Below are positions 43,214 to 52,264 of a stretch of 64,000 bases of DNA, piece by piece. The position numbers were made by a program, and so were the translations under genes. Within the stretch, counting starts at the first letter, position 1; each line of letters starts with the position of its first letter. Source of the DNA: Deltaproteobacteria bacterium UBA4427 (GTDB lineage Bacteria > Myxococcota_A > UBA9160 > UBA4427); assembly GCA_002390675.1 (NCBI GenBank), contig DGPZ01000195.1, positions 36,213-100,212 of the forward strand, in the 5' to 3' direction. The notes below the pieces were generated by a model, which saw only the letters and a list, made by a program, of their open reading frames with translations, was not told the origin of the DNA and searched no databases.

Positions 43214-44089
43214 ATGGGTGAATGGCAGGTGACGCGTATCGCGGGTGCGCTTGGCGCGGAGGTTCGCGGTCTTGATCTGGCTGACGTGGGTGCCGAGGCG
43301 GCGAGTCAGATCGAAGCACTTTTGATCGAGCATCACGTGCTCTTTTTCCCCGATCAACACCCGAGCGCGGAAACGCATATCAAATTCGGAGAACATTTCG
43401 GCACGCTCGAAAGCCACCCGCATCTCGAAAATCCCACGCCCGGATTGCCCGACAAACTATTCGAGCTTTCAGCGACGCATGGCGGTGTGGCGGATGAGTG
43501 GCACACGGATCTCACATATCTAGAACACCCTGCGCTGTACTCGATTTTGAATATGAAGCGGGTGCCTTCGGTGGGTGGCGATACGATGTGGTCGAATCTG
43601 GCTATGGCCTATGACGAACTTTCCCCGCCGATCCAGGCGTTATGCGAGGGGCTGACCGCGCTTCATGACGGAGCGGCGAATAATGTACCCGATGAAGAGA
43701 TGGTTCATCCCGTGGTACGGCTACATCCCGTCACTGGACGCCGTATTCTCTACGTTAATGAACATTTTACTCGCCGAATCGTTGAACTTTCCTATAAGGA
43801 GAGCGCACTCCTATTGGCGCATTTGACGAGTTGGGTTTCAGAGCCGCGATTTACGGTTCGCTACCGATGGGCGGAGGGCACGCTGGCGATTTGGGACAAC
43901 CGGGTGACGCAGCATTTCGTGTTGAACGATTTTGATGAGGAGCGCGTGATCCAGAGAGTCACGGTGATGGGGGACCGCGTCGAAGGGGCATCCGAGCCGC
44001 GCTGGCCCGCCTTTGCCTCGGGAGGCGGGGAGACGGACATCAGCCGCCATGACGAAGTTTTGCGAGAGTGGGAAAAGAAAAAAGCCTAA
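43214..44089 (+). CDS. TauD/TfdA family 2-oxoglutarate-dependent dioxygenase
   Basis: The product has 291 residues. The iron motif is His97-x-Asp99 (EWHTDLTYLE) with distal His234 in WDNRVTQHFVLND, and an Arg in VIQRVT probably binds 2-oxoglutarate. AGGAG seven bases before ATG 43214 supports the start. The TauD/TfdA group hydroxylates small acids such as taurine, 2,4-D and alkyl sulfates; two sulfatase genes elsewhere in the window make alkyl sulfates conceivable. The specific substrate is not identifiable by sequence. Confidence 0.93.
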   Translation: MGEWQVTRIAGALGAEVRGLDLADVGAEAASQIEALLIEHHVLFFPDQHPSAETHIKFGEHFGTLESHPHLENPTPGLPDKLFELSATHGGVADEWHTDLTYLEHPALYSILNMKRVPSVGGDTMWSNLAMAYDELSPPIQALCEGLTALHDGAANNVPDEEMVHPVVRLHPVTGRRILYVNEHFTRRIVELSYKESALLLAHLTSWVSEPRFTVRYRWAEGTLAIWDNRVTQHFVLNDFDEERVIQRVTVMGDRVEGASEPRWPAFASGGGETDISRHDEVLREWEKKKA

Positions 44090-44577
44090 CATGATCGCGA
44101 AAGACTATTCCTCCGCTTATAGGGCAATCGAGGCTAGGCTTTCATCGATACGAGCCTCGGTTCGTTCCCCAGCCATTCGCAGAAGACAGTAATCGAAATA
44201 TTCTCGAGCCCATTCGTGATATTCGACAGGAGAAGCGTCTCGCTCTGATGCTGTGCCAAGGAATTCGAGAAATTGTCACCGAAGACGTTTTGATAGGTTG
44301 GGTTTCGGAAGCGCGACCTGCGCACGCCTTGCTCCCTAAAATAGGTGCTTCGAATCACAAAATGAAATGCTGCGTATCTTTTGTACGAGGGGCAAAGGCA
44401 AGGGGGGCAGGCGGTGATGACTGATAGTTCATTGCCCCGCCAGTGTTCGAGAAGCGGGCAAAATGTCGCTCGGAACTCGTTCTAAAATAACGGATTTGCC
44501 TTCGCGGTTCGGCTCCGTAGACTCCATCCTTCCGTTTGCGCATGCATCGAGTCTTTTGGAGAGAGGAGGAACATCCC
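44090..44577. other. Intergenic stretch without a recognisable gene
   Basis: These 488 bases separate the TauD-type gene from the sterol-desaturase gene. I find no convincing coding frame, repeat, tRNA or terminator hairpin. The AT-richer centre (about 44250-44390) and the AGGAGG just before the downstream GTG suggest a promoter region for the desaturase-type gene. Confidence 0.4.
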
Positions 44578-45546
44578 GTGAATCTCGATCGAGGAGCTCT
44601 CGAAAGCATCGCGGCGGCGGTAGGACTACTCGTCTTGGTCTATATGCTGGGCGAGCTCGTATTTCTATTTCTCCACAGGGAGAGGGAGAAGCAGGGCGGT
44701 TACGCCCTTGACCTGAGAGTCGTCCGGATGGCGCTTCTCGGGATTGGAAGCACGATCCTGGCGACGGGCATAATCGCAGCACTCCTGCGGCCTTTGTCTG
44801 CGATGATCGCTGCTTATGCCATGAAGGATGCTGCTTTATTCCAGGTAAATACTGCTTGGTACGGATGGATCTATGGGTTGCTCGTTTATGAGTTGTTCTA
44901 TTGGGTTCAGCATTTCCTCGCGCATAAAGTCCGTCTGCTCTGGTGTATCCATTCTCCGCATCACGCGCCGCGAGCAATTCATATGGCGATCGGGACGAAT
45001 CATCATTTCCTCGAGAGCGTGCTCTACTTCCCACTATTCTTAGGCGCCCTGCCGGTCCTCTTTGGTGTCGATCCGATTGTCGCTGTGGCGGTTAACGTGA
45101 TCGACAGCTGTTGGGGAAGTTTTCTGCACATTAGTGATCATTATGTGAGTAGCGGGCGCTACGGAGTGATTGGTCGGTTCATGCAGACCCCAGCACATCA
45201 CAGAGTCCATCACGCGAAGAACTCCAGGTACATGGATCGCAACTACAACTCAATCACGCTTTTCTGGGACGCGGTCTTTGGAACGCTGGAGCCGCTTCGC
45301 GCGGATGAGCCTGTCGAGTTTGGGATCACGCGTCCCGTCGACGACGGGAGCTTCTGGGATGTGCATTTCGGAGAATTTGTTGAGCTGCTCCGCGATATGC
45401 GAAACGCATCTTCGCTCCACGAATCAATCGCCTACGCACTCCACGCGCCTGGTTGGAAGCCAGGAGACGTGTCGCGGACTGCTGTCGCGATGCGTTCGAG
45501 TTGGCTTGCGGATGAGAGGGAACGAACTGAGGCGAGAGCAGACTAA
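44578..45546 (+). CDS. Sterol desaturase/fatty acid hydroxylase family membrane protein
   Basis: The product has 322 residues from GTG 44578, placed by AGGAGG eight bases upstream. Several hydrophobic segments (about 8-30, 43-68, 95-115) surround the di-iron histidine boxes: HFLAH, HSPHH, and HRVHH in QTPAHHRVHHAKNSRYMD. The family uses a non-heme di-iron centre to hydroxylate or desaturate lipids or sterols. A bacterial substrate such as a hopanoid, fatty acid or carotenoid is possible. It converges on the DksA/TraR gene. Confidence 0.92.
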   Translation: MNLDRGALESIAAAVGLLVLVYMLGELVFLFLHREREKQGGYALDLRVVRMALLGIGSTILATGIIAALLRPLSAMIAAYAMKDAALFQVNTAWYGWIYGLLVYELFYWVQHFLAHKVRLLWCIHSPHHAPRAIHMAIGTNHHFLESVLYFPLFLGALPVLFGVDPIVAVAVNVIDSCWGSFLHISDHYVSSGRYGVIGRFMQTPAHHRVHHAKNSRYMDRNYNSITLFWDAVFGTLEPLRADEPVEFGITRPVDDGSFWDVHFGEFVELLRDMRNASSLHESIAYALHAPGWKPGDVSRTAVAMRSSWLADERERTEARAD

Positions 45547-45577
45547 TCCGGTTGCGACGCGCCCGGCGTCGATTCTC

Positions 45578-45934
45578 TCAGGATCGCTCGCGCGCAGTCT
45601 GGCACTCTATGCAGTAGAGAGACTCGGGGCGGGCGCGGAGTCTCGCGACCCCGATTTCTTCACCGCAGGCCATGCAGTCTCCGTACTCGTCTTCGCCGAA
45701 TCGGTGTCGTGCAGAGCGAGCCAGCTGAAGTTGTGTTTGTTGCGCTACGCGATTTGCTTCAAGCATTTTCTGCTGCTGGATCGCATCGATTCGAGAGACG
45801 CGTCCCATAGCAGGTTGGTCGAGTTCGACGGGCCGCGCCGCGGCCGCTGTCTCCGCCAAAGACGCTTCAAGGTCTTGGATGAGGTCGCCGAGGGCAGCTG
45901 AGAGTTCGCTCCGCTCGAGATCGGATAGGGGCAT
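45578..45934 (-). CDS. TraR/DksA family zinc-finger transcriptional regulator
   Basis: The product has 118 residues. A helical N-terminal two-thirds is followed by a four-Cys zinc finger: CMACGEE and YCIECQ. ATG 45934 has GGAG five bases upstream; the frame could also begin at GTG 45940. The size matches short DksA-like proteins that enter the RNA polymerase secondary channel. It lacks the acidic DxxDxA tip motif I would expect in full DksA, so its role in ppGpp signalling is uncertain. It is divergent from modA, but nothing ties it to molybdate control. Confidence 0.9.
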   Translation of the reverse strand: MPLSDLERSELSAALGDLIQDLEASLAETAAAARPVELDQPAMGRVSRIDAIQQQKMLEANRVAQQTQLQLARSARHRFGEDEYGDCMACGEEIGVARLRARPESLYCIECQTARERS

Positions 45935-46067
45935 GGGCACTCCAACGATTCGTGCGGGAACCGTACCGCCGCGCCGTGGCTCGCCCGGTCAGTTAAGAGT
46001 CCATACTCTAACGCTGGAAACTCCTCTGAGCCGCACTACGATCTTCTTCGCTGCTAGCTTCTCGCTT

Positions 46068-46856
46068 GTGGCTAGAGCGCAGTCTAAGAGATGGATTTGG
46101 GCAGCGGTCGCGTTCCTAGGGACGTGGCCCGGTATCGCATTTTCCGATTCCGCCACGGTCGCCGTCTCCAGCAACTTCGCAGCGACAGCCCGAGGACTCG
46201 TCGAAGTCTTCGAAGCGCAGAATATTCACGAGATTCGAGTGGCGACGGGCTCAAGTGGCAAGCTCTACGCGCAGATTCAAAACGGTGCGCCCTTTGATGT
46301 TTTTCTCTCCGCGGATATGGCGCGCCCGGAACAGCTGGTGGCCGAGTCGGTGGCCTTGGGAGAAACGCTTCGGGTCTATGCCCTTGGGAGACTTCTTTTG
46401 TGGCGGCCGAAGGTGCGGGCAGCTGGCGGGCGCTCAGAGCTGGGCTCGTCCCCGGGACCCGGATGGCTGAGCAAAAACCGGTCTCGCCATGTGGCCCTCG
46501 CGAATCCGGAACTAGCACCCTACGGTCAGGCTTCTCGTGAAGTGCTTGAGGGCCTCAATCTGATGGACGAGGTCCGACCTAGAATGGTGTTCGGCGAAAA
46601 TATCGGACAGACCTACGCGATGGTCGCCACGGGCAATGCGACGGTTGGATTCATAGCGAGGGCGCAGCTACCTACTTCGGACCAGCTAGACGGAACGGTT
46701 TGGGAGATCCCGTTGGCTCTCCATTTACCGATTGAACAAGGTGTCGTCCAGCTCTCGCGCGCAAAAGAAAATGCAGCTGCGAAGGCGTTCGTCGCCTATC
46801 TAGCGAGTGACGTTGCGAAGGAATTTATTAGGAAGGCGGGGTACGAAGTCGAATGA
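46068..46856 (+). CDS. modA: Molybdate ABC transporter substrate-binding protein ModA
   Basis: The product has 262 residues from a GTG at 46068, chosen because a signal peptide (RWIWAAVAFLGTWPGIAF) follows; no good ribosome-binding site is seen, so the start is uncertain. The mature protein opens with VAVSSNFAAT and shows ATGSSGKLYAQIQNGAPFDVF, the oxyanion-binding pattern of ModA. The segment NPELAPYGQASREVLEGL is also conserved. It delivers molybdate or tungstate to ModBC. The stop overlaps the modB ATG by 4 bases. Confidence 0.92.
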   Translation: MARAQSKRWIWAAVAFLGTWPGIAFSDSATVAVSSNFAATARGLVEVFEAQNIHEIRVATGSSGKLYAQIQNGAPFDVFLSADMARPEQLVAESVALGETLRVYALGRLLLWRPKVRAAGGRSELGSSPGPGWLSKNRSRHVALANPELAPYGQASREVLEGLNLMDEVRPRMVFGENIGQTYAMVATGNATVGFIARAQLPTSDQLDGTVWEIPLALHLPIEQGVVQLSRAKENAAAKAFVAYLASDVAKEFIRKAGYEVE

Positions 46857-47530
46857 CGATGCCTGATGCTTCCCCGATCTGGTTGACGATCAAACTCGCG
46901 AGCTTGACGACAGCGATTTTGTTCGTCGTTGGAACGCCACTGGCATGGTGGCTGGCGAGTACCAAGTCAAAACTCAGGCCTTTTGTGGAAGCCGTGACAG
47001 CCTTGCCCCTAGTACTCCCTCCGACCGTCTTGGGTTTCTATCTTTTGTTAGTTATGAGCCCTCACTCTCCCCTGGGCGCCTTTTGGGTGAAAGTCTCCGG
47101 CGAGACGCTGACCTTCTCATTTACGGGTCTGGTTTTTGCGTCGATTCTCTACTCGCTGCCGTTCATGGTGCAGCCGCTCACGAGTGCGTTCGAGGCTGTC
47201 GGAAGAGGGCCGATCGAAGCGGCGGCAAGTTTGGGGGCTTCGCCGGTCGATGCGTTCTTTCGAGTCGTGGCGCCGCTCTCCGCGCGTGGATTTGTTACGG
47301 CTGGCGTTCTGACCTTCGCCCACACCCTCGGCGAATTCGGCGTGGTGCTGATGGTTGGTGGGAATATCCCGGGCGAAACCCGCGTGCTGTCCATCGCGAT
47401 CTACGACCATGTAGAAACGCTTCAATATGCGGAGGCGCACGCCTTGTCTGCTGGCCTGCTCGCCTTTTCTTTCATAGTTCTACTACTCGTATACACCTTC
47501 GATCGAAAGGCGCGCGTACGTGTCGGATAG
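46853..47530 (+). CDS. modB: Molybdate ABC transporter permease ModB
   Basis: The product has 225 residues with about five to six membrane segments. The permease signature EAAASLGASPVDAFFRVVAPL, which docks to ModC, is complete. LPLVLPPTVLGFYLL and FAHTLGEFGVVLMVGGNIPG are ModB/CysT-type segments. It forms the membrane channel of the modABC system. Overlaps: 4 bases with modA, 11 bases with modC. Confidence 0.95.
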   Translation: MTMPDASPIWLTIKLASLTTAILFVVGTPLAWWLASTKSKLRPFVEAVTALPLVLPPTVLGFYLLLVMSPHSPLGAFWVKVSGETLTFSFTGLVFASILYSLPFMVQPLTSAFEAVGRGPIEAAASLGASPVDAFFRVVAPLSARGFVTAGVLTFAHTLGEFGVVLMVGGNIPGETRVLSIAIYDHVETLQYAEAHALSAGLLAFSFIVLLLVYTFDRKARVRVG

Positions 47531-48665
47531 CGATCGCATCAAAAAGAGACAGGATGGTGAAGCGTTTGCGCTGAGTCTACGCGTCGTACTGGCCGAATTT
47601 ACCCTCGAACTCGACGAAATTCTGACGCCGAGCGGTGTCACAGCAGTTTTTGGAAGAAGTGGGAGTGGGAAGACGACTCTTCTGCGCGCGATTGCTGGAT
47701 TCGAGAAGCCCGTTCGAGGCCGTATCGCCTTAGGTGATCAGGTTTGGTTCGACGAGGAGGCCAAGATTTTTGAGCCCCCGAATCGACGTTCGATTGGAAT
47801 GCTCTTTCAGGACGTCCGACTCTTTCCGCACCTCGACGTACGCGCAAATCTAGACTTTGCGTGGAAGCGGCGAAATACGTGGACGGCGAAGGCGGGAATG
47901 CAGCAGAACATCGCACGTGATGAAGTCATCGAGGCGCTCGACTTAGACATAATGCTAGGTCGAAACGTTACTTCGCTATCAGGTGGCGAGCAGCAGAGGG
48001 TCGCGCTGGCACGAACGCTGCTTACGAGCCCAGATATCCTCTTGCTTGACGAGCCTCTTGCGGCGTTGGATCGCGAGAGGAAGGCGGAGATTCTTCCCTA
48101 TCTAGAAGACGTGACCCGGCGCTTTATGATTCCGACGCTCTTCGTGAGTCACGACCTTGACGAAGTGGCCCGCCTCGCGGATCGAATGATGGTGCTTTCC
48201 GAAGGGCAGGTTCAGATGTACGGCGAGACAGCGGAGATTCTCGAACGTCTTGACCTTGAACCGATAGGGGGACGCTTTGAGGCCGGGGTGCTCGTCGAAG
48301 GAAAGGTTTTGCGCCACGACACGCGGCTTCATCTCACGACCGTCGATCTCGACGGCGATGCGCTCGCGATTCCATTGGCTGAAGATTCGTCGGTCGGAGA
48401 TATATTGCGCCTGCGTGTTCGCGCGCGTGACGTGGCACTGGCGACGGAACGGCCCGCAGGACTCAGTATTCGAAACGTATTGCCGGGCGAGATCACAGAC
48501 TTGATCCGCACCCCGGGAAGTGGTGAAGTCGAAGCCCGAGTGCAGCTCAGGTCCGCCCATATCCGTGCGCGCTTGACGTTGGCTGCGGTGGAAGAGCTCG
48601 GCCTCGCGCCGGGGCGACGCGTATTCGTGTTAGTGAAGAGCGTGAGTCTCGAAGGTGGTCGTTAG
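47520..48665 (+). CDS. modC: Molybdate ABC transporter ATP-binding protein ModC
   Basis: The product has 381 residues from GTG 47520. Walker A is GRSGSGKTT, the signature is LSGGEQQRVALARTLL, Walker B is ILLLDEPLAALD, and the switch histidine is in FVSHDLDEVAR. The C-terminal 130 residues hold a TOBE/Mop-like domain that binds molybdate or regulates transport. With modA and modB this is a complete uptake system, likely supplying molybdenum cofactor enzymes. No ModE regulator or site is obvious. Confidence 0.95.
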   Translation: MSDSDRIKKRQDGEAFALSLRVVLAEFTLELDEILTPSGVTAVFGRSGSGKTTLLRAIAGFEKPVRGRIALGDQVWFDEEAKIFEPPNRRSIGMLFQDVRLFPHLDVRANLDFAWKRRNTWTAKAGMQQNIARDEVIEALDLDIMLGRNVTSLSGGEQQRVALARTLLTSPDILLLDEPLAALDRERKAEILPYLEDVTRRFMIPTLFVSHDLDEVARLADRMMVLSEGQVQMYGETAEILERLDLEPIGGRFEAGVLVEGKVLRHDTRLHLTTVDLDGDALAIPLAEDSSVGDILRLRVRARDVALATERPAGLSIRNVLPGEITDLIRTPGSGEVEARVQLRSAHIRARLTLAAVEELGLAPGRRVFVLVKSVSLEGGR

Positions 48666-48711
48666 CCTTGGCATCCATTTCTCTTTTTGAAGGCAACGGG
48701 GCTAGTGCGGG

Positions 48712-49140
48712 CTACTCGCCTTTGGTTACAGCGTCGAAGGAAACGCTTTCGCCGTTCGCGAAATTAAGGGTGATCGGAACGACGTCGCCTGCGGCGAGTT
48801 TCTCCGCGGACATCATTCGGAGGAAGAGCCCACGAGGTGCAAAGGCGACGGCGCCACCAGGCGGAATCGCCATGCCGTCGGGCATGGCCTCCGAGCCCCA
48901 TTGTCCTTCGACGATCGCTGTCCGCCGGATTGAAACGGATTCAGAACGGGGGCTGCTCGCGCCGACGATCGTTCTTGTCTCTTTGCTTTTGCTTTGAATG
49001 ACGAAAAAGACCGTCGGGTCTTCTCCGCCGATAGGCATGCTGACGCGACCGTTCGCTATGCGAAGATCATCAGCCGTTGCGATAGATGCGAGGGCCGGGA
49101 AAGAAATGACGATCAGGAGAATGATCATTCGCAGGGACAT
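48712..49140 (-). CDS. PCu(A)C/DUF461-like periplasmic protein lacking histidines
   Basis: The product has 142 residues. A signal peptide (about 1-22) is followed by a cupredoxin-like beta domain with the family's features: VFFVIQSKSKETRTIVGASS and IPPGGAVAFAPRGLFLRMM. Copper chaperones of this family bind Cu(I) through HxM-type motifs near these places (His...Met, HxM). Here the protein contains no His at all; Arg and Phe take those places (SVSIRRT, GLFLRMM). Met residues remain. Copper binding may be lost or Met-only. The gene converges on modC and is followed by a gap before the PQQ dehydrogenase gene. Confidence 0.72.
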   Translation of the reverse strand: MSLRMIILLIVISFPALASIATADDLRIANGRVSMPIGGEDPTVFFVIQSKSKETRTIVGASSPRSESVSIRRTAIVEGQWGSEAMPDGMAIPPGGAVAFAPRGLFLRMMSAEKLAAGDVVPITLNFANGESVSFDAVTKGE

Positions 49141-49262
49141 TCAAGGTACCTCGGGTTTGGCGAAGGCAGGTGACAGCGGATTTGATGTTCGTTCGTGATG
49201 GAACGGTTCAACGAAGCTAACGATTCAGCACAGGATGATCGGGGATAGATTGGTGACGGGCG

Positions 49263-50921
49263 TTAAAGCGTAGGCGATTCGTCTTTCGCGGGAATCAGGC
49301 GAAGAATCTGACTTCCTGAACGATGCTCGAGGAGCACGATCAGTTCCCCATTCGAGCCGACCTCTACGTCACGGAACCGGCCGAGCGCCTTGATCAGAGT
49401 CTCACGTTCGATTTCTCCTGTGGCATCGACGTCGTATCGCCATAACTCATTCTTGGCGAGGGTTGCGACGATCATATGATCTCGCCAAGCGGGGAAGGCA
49501 TCGCCGCGATAGAAGACGATACTTGAGACGCCTGGGGAAGGCGTCCAATCGATGGTTGTCGGAGTGAGTTCCTCGGGATCGAACTCGATGCCGTATTTCT
49601 TTGCATACGGAACGGGACGACCATCGTAGTCGACACCAAGACTCATTAGCGGCCACCCGTAGTTCAGCCCGGGCAGCAGTAGATTTGCTTCGTCGCCGCC
49701 GCGTGGTCCGTGTTCGCTCGCCCAGAGCTGGCCGCTTGAGGGGTCGAAGTCGAGGCCCTGAGCGTTGCGATGTCCGAGAGTCCAGATCCCCGGCAGTGCA
49801 TTTTCGACACTGACGAATGGGTTGTCCGCCGGAATGCGTCCGTCATCGTGCATGCGAATTGTCTTGCCATCGGGCCGACTTAGGTCTTGAACAAAGCGGT
49901 ACTCGGCAAAGGAGCCGATGGTCATGTAGACGTATCCCGCGTCGTCGAAAGCGATGCGCGCGGAGGCGCCATTTTCGGCTCCGACTAAGTAGGTTTCCTT
50001 AGGCGCTTCCCAAATTGTTTCCTCGTCGACCCAGGTGGTCCCCTCATCAAGTCGGCCCCGTACGAGCTTCAACATGGTGACCGGAGAGGCTGTTGCGCGG
50101 CTCTCGGAGTTGCAGTTGCTGCATCGGTCTCCGAAGGAGAGATAGATCCAGCCGTTCTCTTCGTAGTTCGGATGTAAGGCGACTTCGTGCGCCCACCCCG
50201 ATCCCGTATAGGCCGTGCCGCGCAGCACGCTGTCATCCCAGAATCGAGGCGTTCCCGTGATGAGTGTGGCCGCGCTCCCATCTGCTTCGACCAAAGATAC
50301 GCCGCGCATCTTTTCGGTGACGAGGAATCGTCCGTCGGGAAGGGGTGCGACCGAATAGGGTTCGACGAGGCCTGTGTAGACCGGCTCGATCAAGAACGCG
50401 TGATGCTTGGTCTCAATCGGCCCGGTGGGAATCGTCGGGGGATCGCCGACGCCTTGCCCGTCGGCGCCCCGGTCGCCTTCGCGCTTTTCGAGGAGATAGA
50501 TGACGAGGCCCCGGATTTCGTGATCCGGGAGGGTGCCTTTCCAGCCTGGCATCCCCTTATCGCGGACTCCTCGTTCAAGGATGCTGATGAGATCATCGAC
50601 GCCTTCTCCATGTTCGAGCGGACGGCCGACGAGCGCCGGACCGAGCGAGGAGCCTTCCTGATTTGCGCCGTGGCAGACCCCGCATTGCGCCTTGTAGATG
50701 CCGCCCATTTCATCGGGAAGGACCCATGCGTCTCGACCGGGATCCCCTTCGTCTTCGTTAGTCGCTCCGCCGAACGTGCCCGCATGGCAAGCCAGCGTAA
50801 GAAGCGCGCAGAGGGCCAGAGCGGCGAGGAGGAAGTGTCGCGAGGGGAGGGCGCGAAACGCTCTTGAATAGGAGGTGAGCGCAGAATTGGATTCGTGGCG
50901 GGTGGGCTTGCGGGATATCAT
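49263..50921 (-). CDS. Cytochrome c-fused PQQ-dependent (soluble glucose dehydrogenase-like) sugar dehydrogenase
   Basis: The product has 552 residues from ATG 50921. A hydrophobic signal (about 28-45) is followed by a c-type cytochrome domain with CGVCH at 80-84 and GMPGWKG (Met ligand) near 125. A six-bladed propeller (about 165-545) resembles soluble PQQ glucose/aldose dehydrogenase: VAPLPDGRFLVTEKMRG, GSGWAHEVALHPNYEENGWIY-like strand, HRNAQGLDFDPSSGQLW. It probably oxidises a sugar in the periplasm and passes electrons to its own heme. The upstream gene overlaps by 4 bases. Confidence 0.88.
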   Translation of the reverse strand: MISRKPTRHESNSALTSYSRAFRALPSRHFLLAALALCALLTLACHAGTFGGATNEDEGDPGRDAWVLPDEMGGIYKAQCGVCHGANQEGSSLGPALVGRPLEHGEGVDDLISILERGVRDKGMPGWKGTLPDHEIRGLVIYLLEKREGDRGADGQGVGDPPTIPTGPIETKHHAFLIEPVYTGLVEPYSVAPLPDGRFLVTEKMRGVSLVEADGSAATLITGTPRFWDDSVLRGTAYTGSGWAHEVALHPNYEENGWIYLSFGDRCSNCNSESRATASPVTMLKLVRGRLDEGTTWVDEETIWEAPKETYLVGAENGASARIAFDDAGYVYMTIGSFAEYRFVQDLSRPDGKTIRMHDDGRIPADNPFVSVENALPGIWTLGHRNAQGLDFDPSSGQLWASEHGPRGGDEANLLLPGLNYGWPLMSLGVDYDGRPVPYAKKYGIEFDPEELTPTTIDWTPSPGVSSIVFYRGDAFPAWRDHMIVATLAKNELWRYDVDATGEIERETLIKALGRFRDVEVGSNGELIVLLEHRSGSQILRLIPAKDESPTL

Positions 50922-51259
50922 GCGGTCCAATCTCCGATGTGTTCAAAAAGGAGTGTGATCGGGAGAGGGGAAAGCTCAAGGGTGTCGCTATGAGTCCGCT
51001 CGCCGGAGGTCTGGTTGATTCGATCTCGCATGGCTTCGAGGTCATCGCATTCAATTTGATAGATGGCGAGGAATCGGCGTCCATCGATCGAATCGAGTCC
51101 CGGAATCAGAGTGTGGGGCGAAGCATCCCAGCGAGAGGCAGACACAATGCCTTCGAGGGAAAGGAGCTCCTGAACGTGCTGCGCGTACCAAGCGTTGAAT
51201 TCGTCTACGCGTGCTTCATCCGTCGCATTCGCGGCGACTAACATTATGGCTCGAGGCAT
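50918..51259 (-). CDS. DUF4286-like/EthD-like ferredoxin-fold protein
   Basis: The product has 113 residues. The segment EFNAWYAQHVQELLSLEGIVSASRW is typical of the dimeric alpha-beta barrel families (DUF4286, EthD), where a Trp-Tyr-x-x-His stretch starts the ligand pocket. The C-terminal half (RFLAIYQIECDDLEA) completes the fold. Function unknown; relatives act beside degradative oxidoreductases. It overlaps the dehydrogenase start by 4 bases and lies 13 bases after the SDR gene, so the three form an operon. Confidence 0.8.
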   Translation of the reverse strand: MPRAIMLVAANATDEARVDEFNAWYAQHVQELLSLEGIVSASRWDASPHTLIPGLDSIDGRRFLAIYQIECDDLEAMRDRINQTSGERTHSDTLELSPLPITLLFEHIGDWTA

Positions 51260-51272
51260 CGAGACTCCTTTT

Positions 51273-52079
51273 TTAGTTGGGCCTGAGGGTCGGGTCGCCG
51301 GGAATGGGGCCTTTGATCTTCATGCCGGCGGTGATTCCACCATCCAAATTGAAGTCGGCACCGGTGTAGAAGGCGCTGTCGTCCGACGCGAGAAATGAAA
51401 TGGTCGCGGCGACATCTTCCACCCGGCCACGACGACCGATGGGCGGGGGATCGTGCTTGTCTTGTGCGGCGCGCATCGCGGCGATGTCGATCCCTGGCAA
51501 GAGGGGTTCGACCATCTCGTTGCTCCCGGCGGCGGGATTCACGCAGTTGACGCGAATGCCGTACCGGCCAAGCTCGAGAGCAGCCACTTTCGTGAGTCCT
51601 CGGACCGCGAATTTACTTGCGCAGTAGGCCGACGTTCCGCCCGCGGCATGATGTGCGTCGATAGAAGCGATATTGATGATAGACCCGCCGCCCGCTTCCC
51701 TAAGTGGCGCGATGGCGGACCGAATGCCGAGAAAGGTGCCTAGTTCGTTCACACGCGAGACGCGCAGATAGTCCTCGACGGATGTGTGCTCGATTGGGGC
51801 GATATGAAGGATGGCTGCGTTGTTTACGAGGGTCGTAAGCGGACCGAAAGTAGACCTCGCTACGTCGATCGCGCTTATCCAATCGACTTCGCTAGTGATG
51901 TCGCAGCGGACATAACGGGCGCGCTCGCCGAGATCCTTCGCAACGGCCTCGCCGAGCTCATCGAGGATATCCACTAGGATCACAGAGGATCCGTCTTCGA
52001 CGAGTCGCCGCGCAATCGCTTCGCCGGTGCCGCGGGATGCACCCGTGACGATGGCAACATTTCCCGATAGTCGAGTCAT
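51273..52079 (-). CDS. Short-chain dehydrogenase/reductase (SDR)
   Basis: The product has 268 residues. The cofactor loop GASRGTGEAIARRL, the LVNNAAIL strand, and the YCASKFA catalytic Tyr-Lys pair, with a preceding Ser in INIASIDAHH, match classical SDRs. It resembles 3-alpha/20-beta-hydroxysteroid dehydrogenase-type enzymes. It is first in a likely operon with the DUF4286-like and PQQ dehydrogenase genes. Substrate unknown. Confidence 0.92.
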   Translation of the reverse strand: MTRLSGNVAIVTGASRGTGEAIARRLVEDGSSVILVDILDELGEAVAKDLGERARYVRCDITSEVDWISAIDVARSTFGPLTTLVNNAAILHIAPIEHTSVEDYLRVSRVNELGTFLGIRSAIAPLREAGGGSIINIASIDAHHAAGGTSAYCASKFAVRGLTKVAALELGRYGIRVNCVNPAAGSNEMVEPLLPGIDIAAMRAAQDKHDPPPIGRRGRVEDVAATISFLASDDSAFYTGADFNLDGGITAGMKIKGPIPGDPTLRPN

Positions 52080-52264
52080 CGATCACTCCTAGCGAGTCCC
52101 TTTGGAGGGCGCTCTTTGACTTTTCCTATCCGAGCATGACGCAATCGAAAGCTTCCCGCTTGGCCTGCATTTATCGGCTTCTGATACGGCGCGGCGCGCG
52201 AGGTGGGGCGGTTTTGGTGATGCGTTATGGTTGCGATCTAGATTCTGGGGGGATCGTTTTACGC

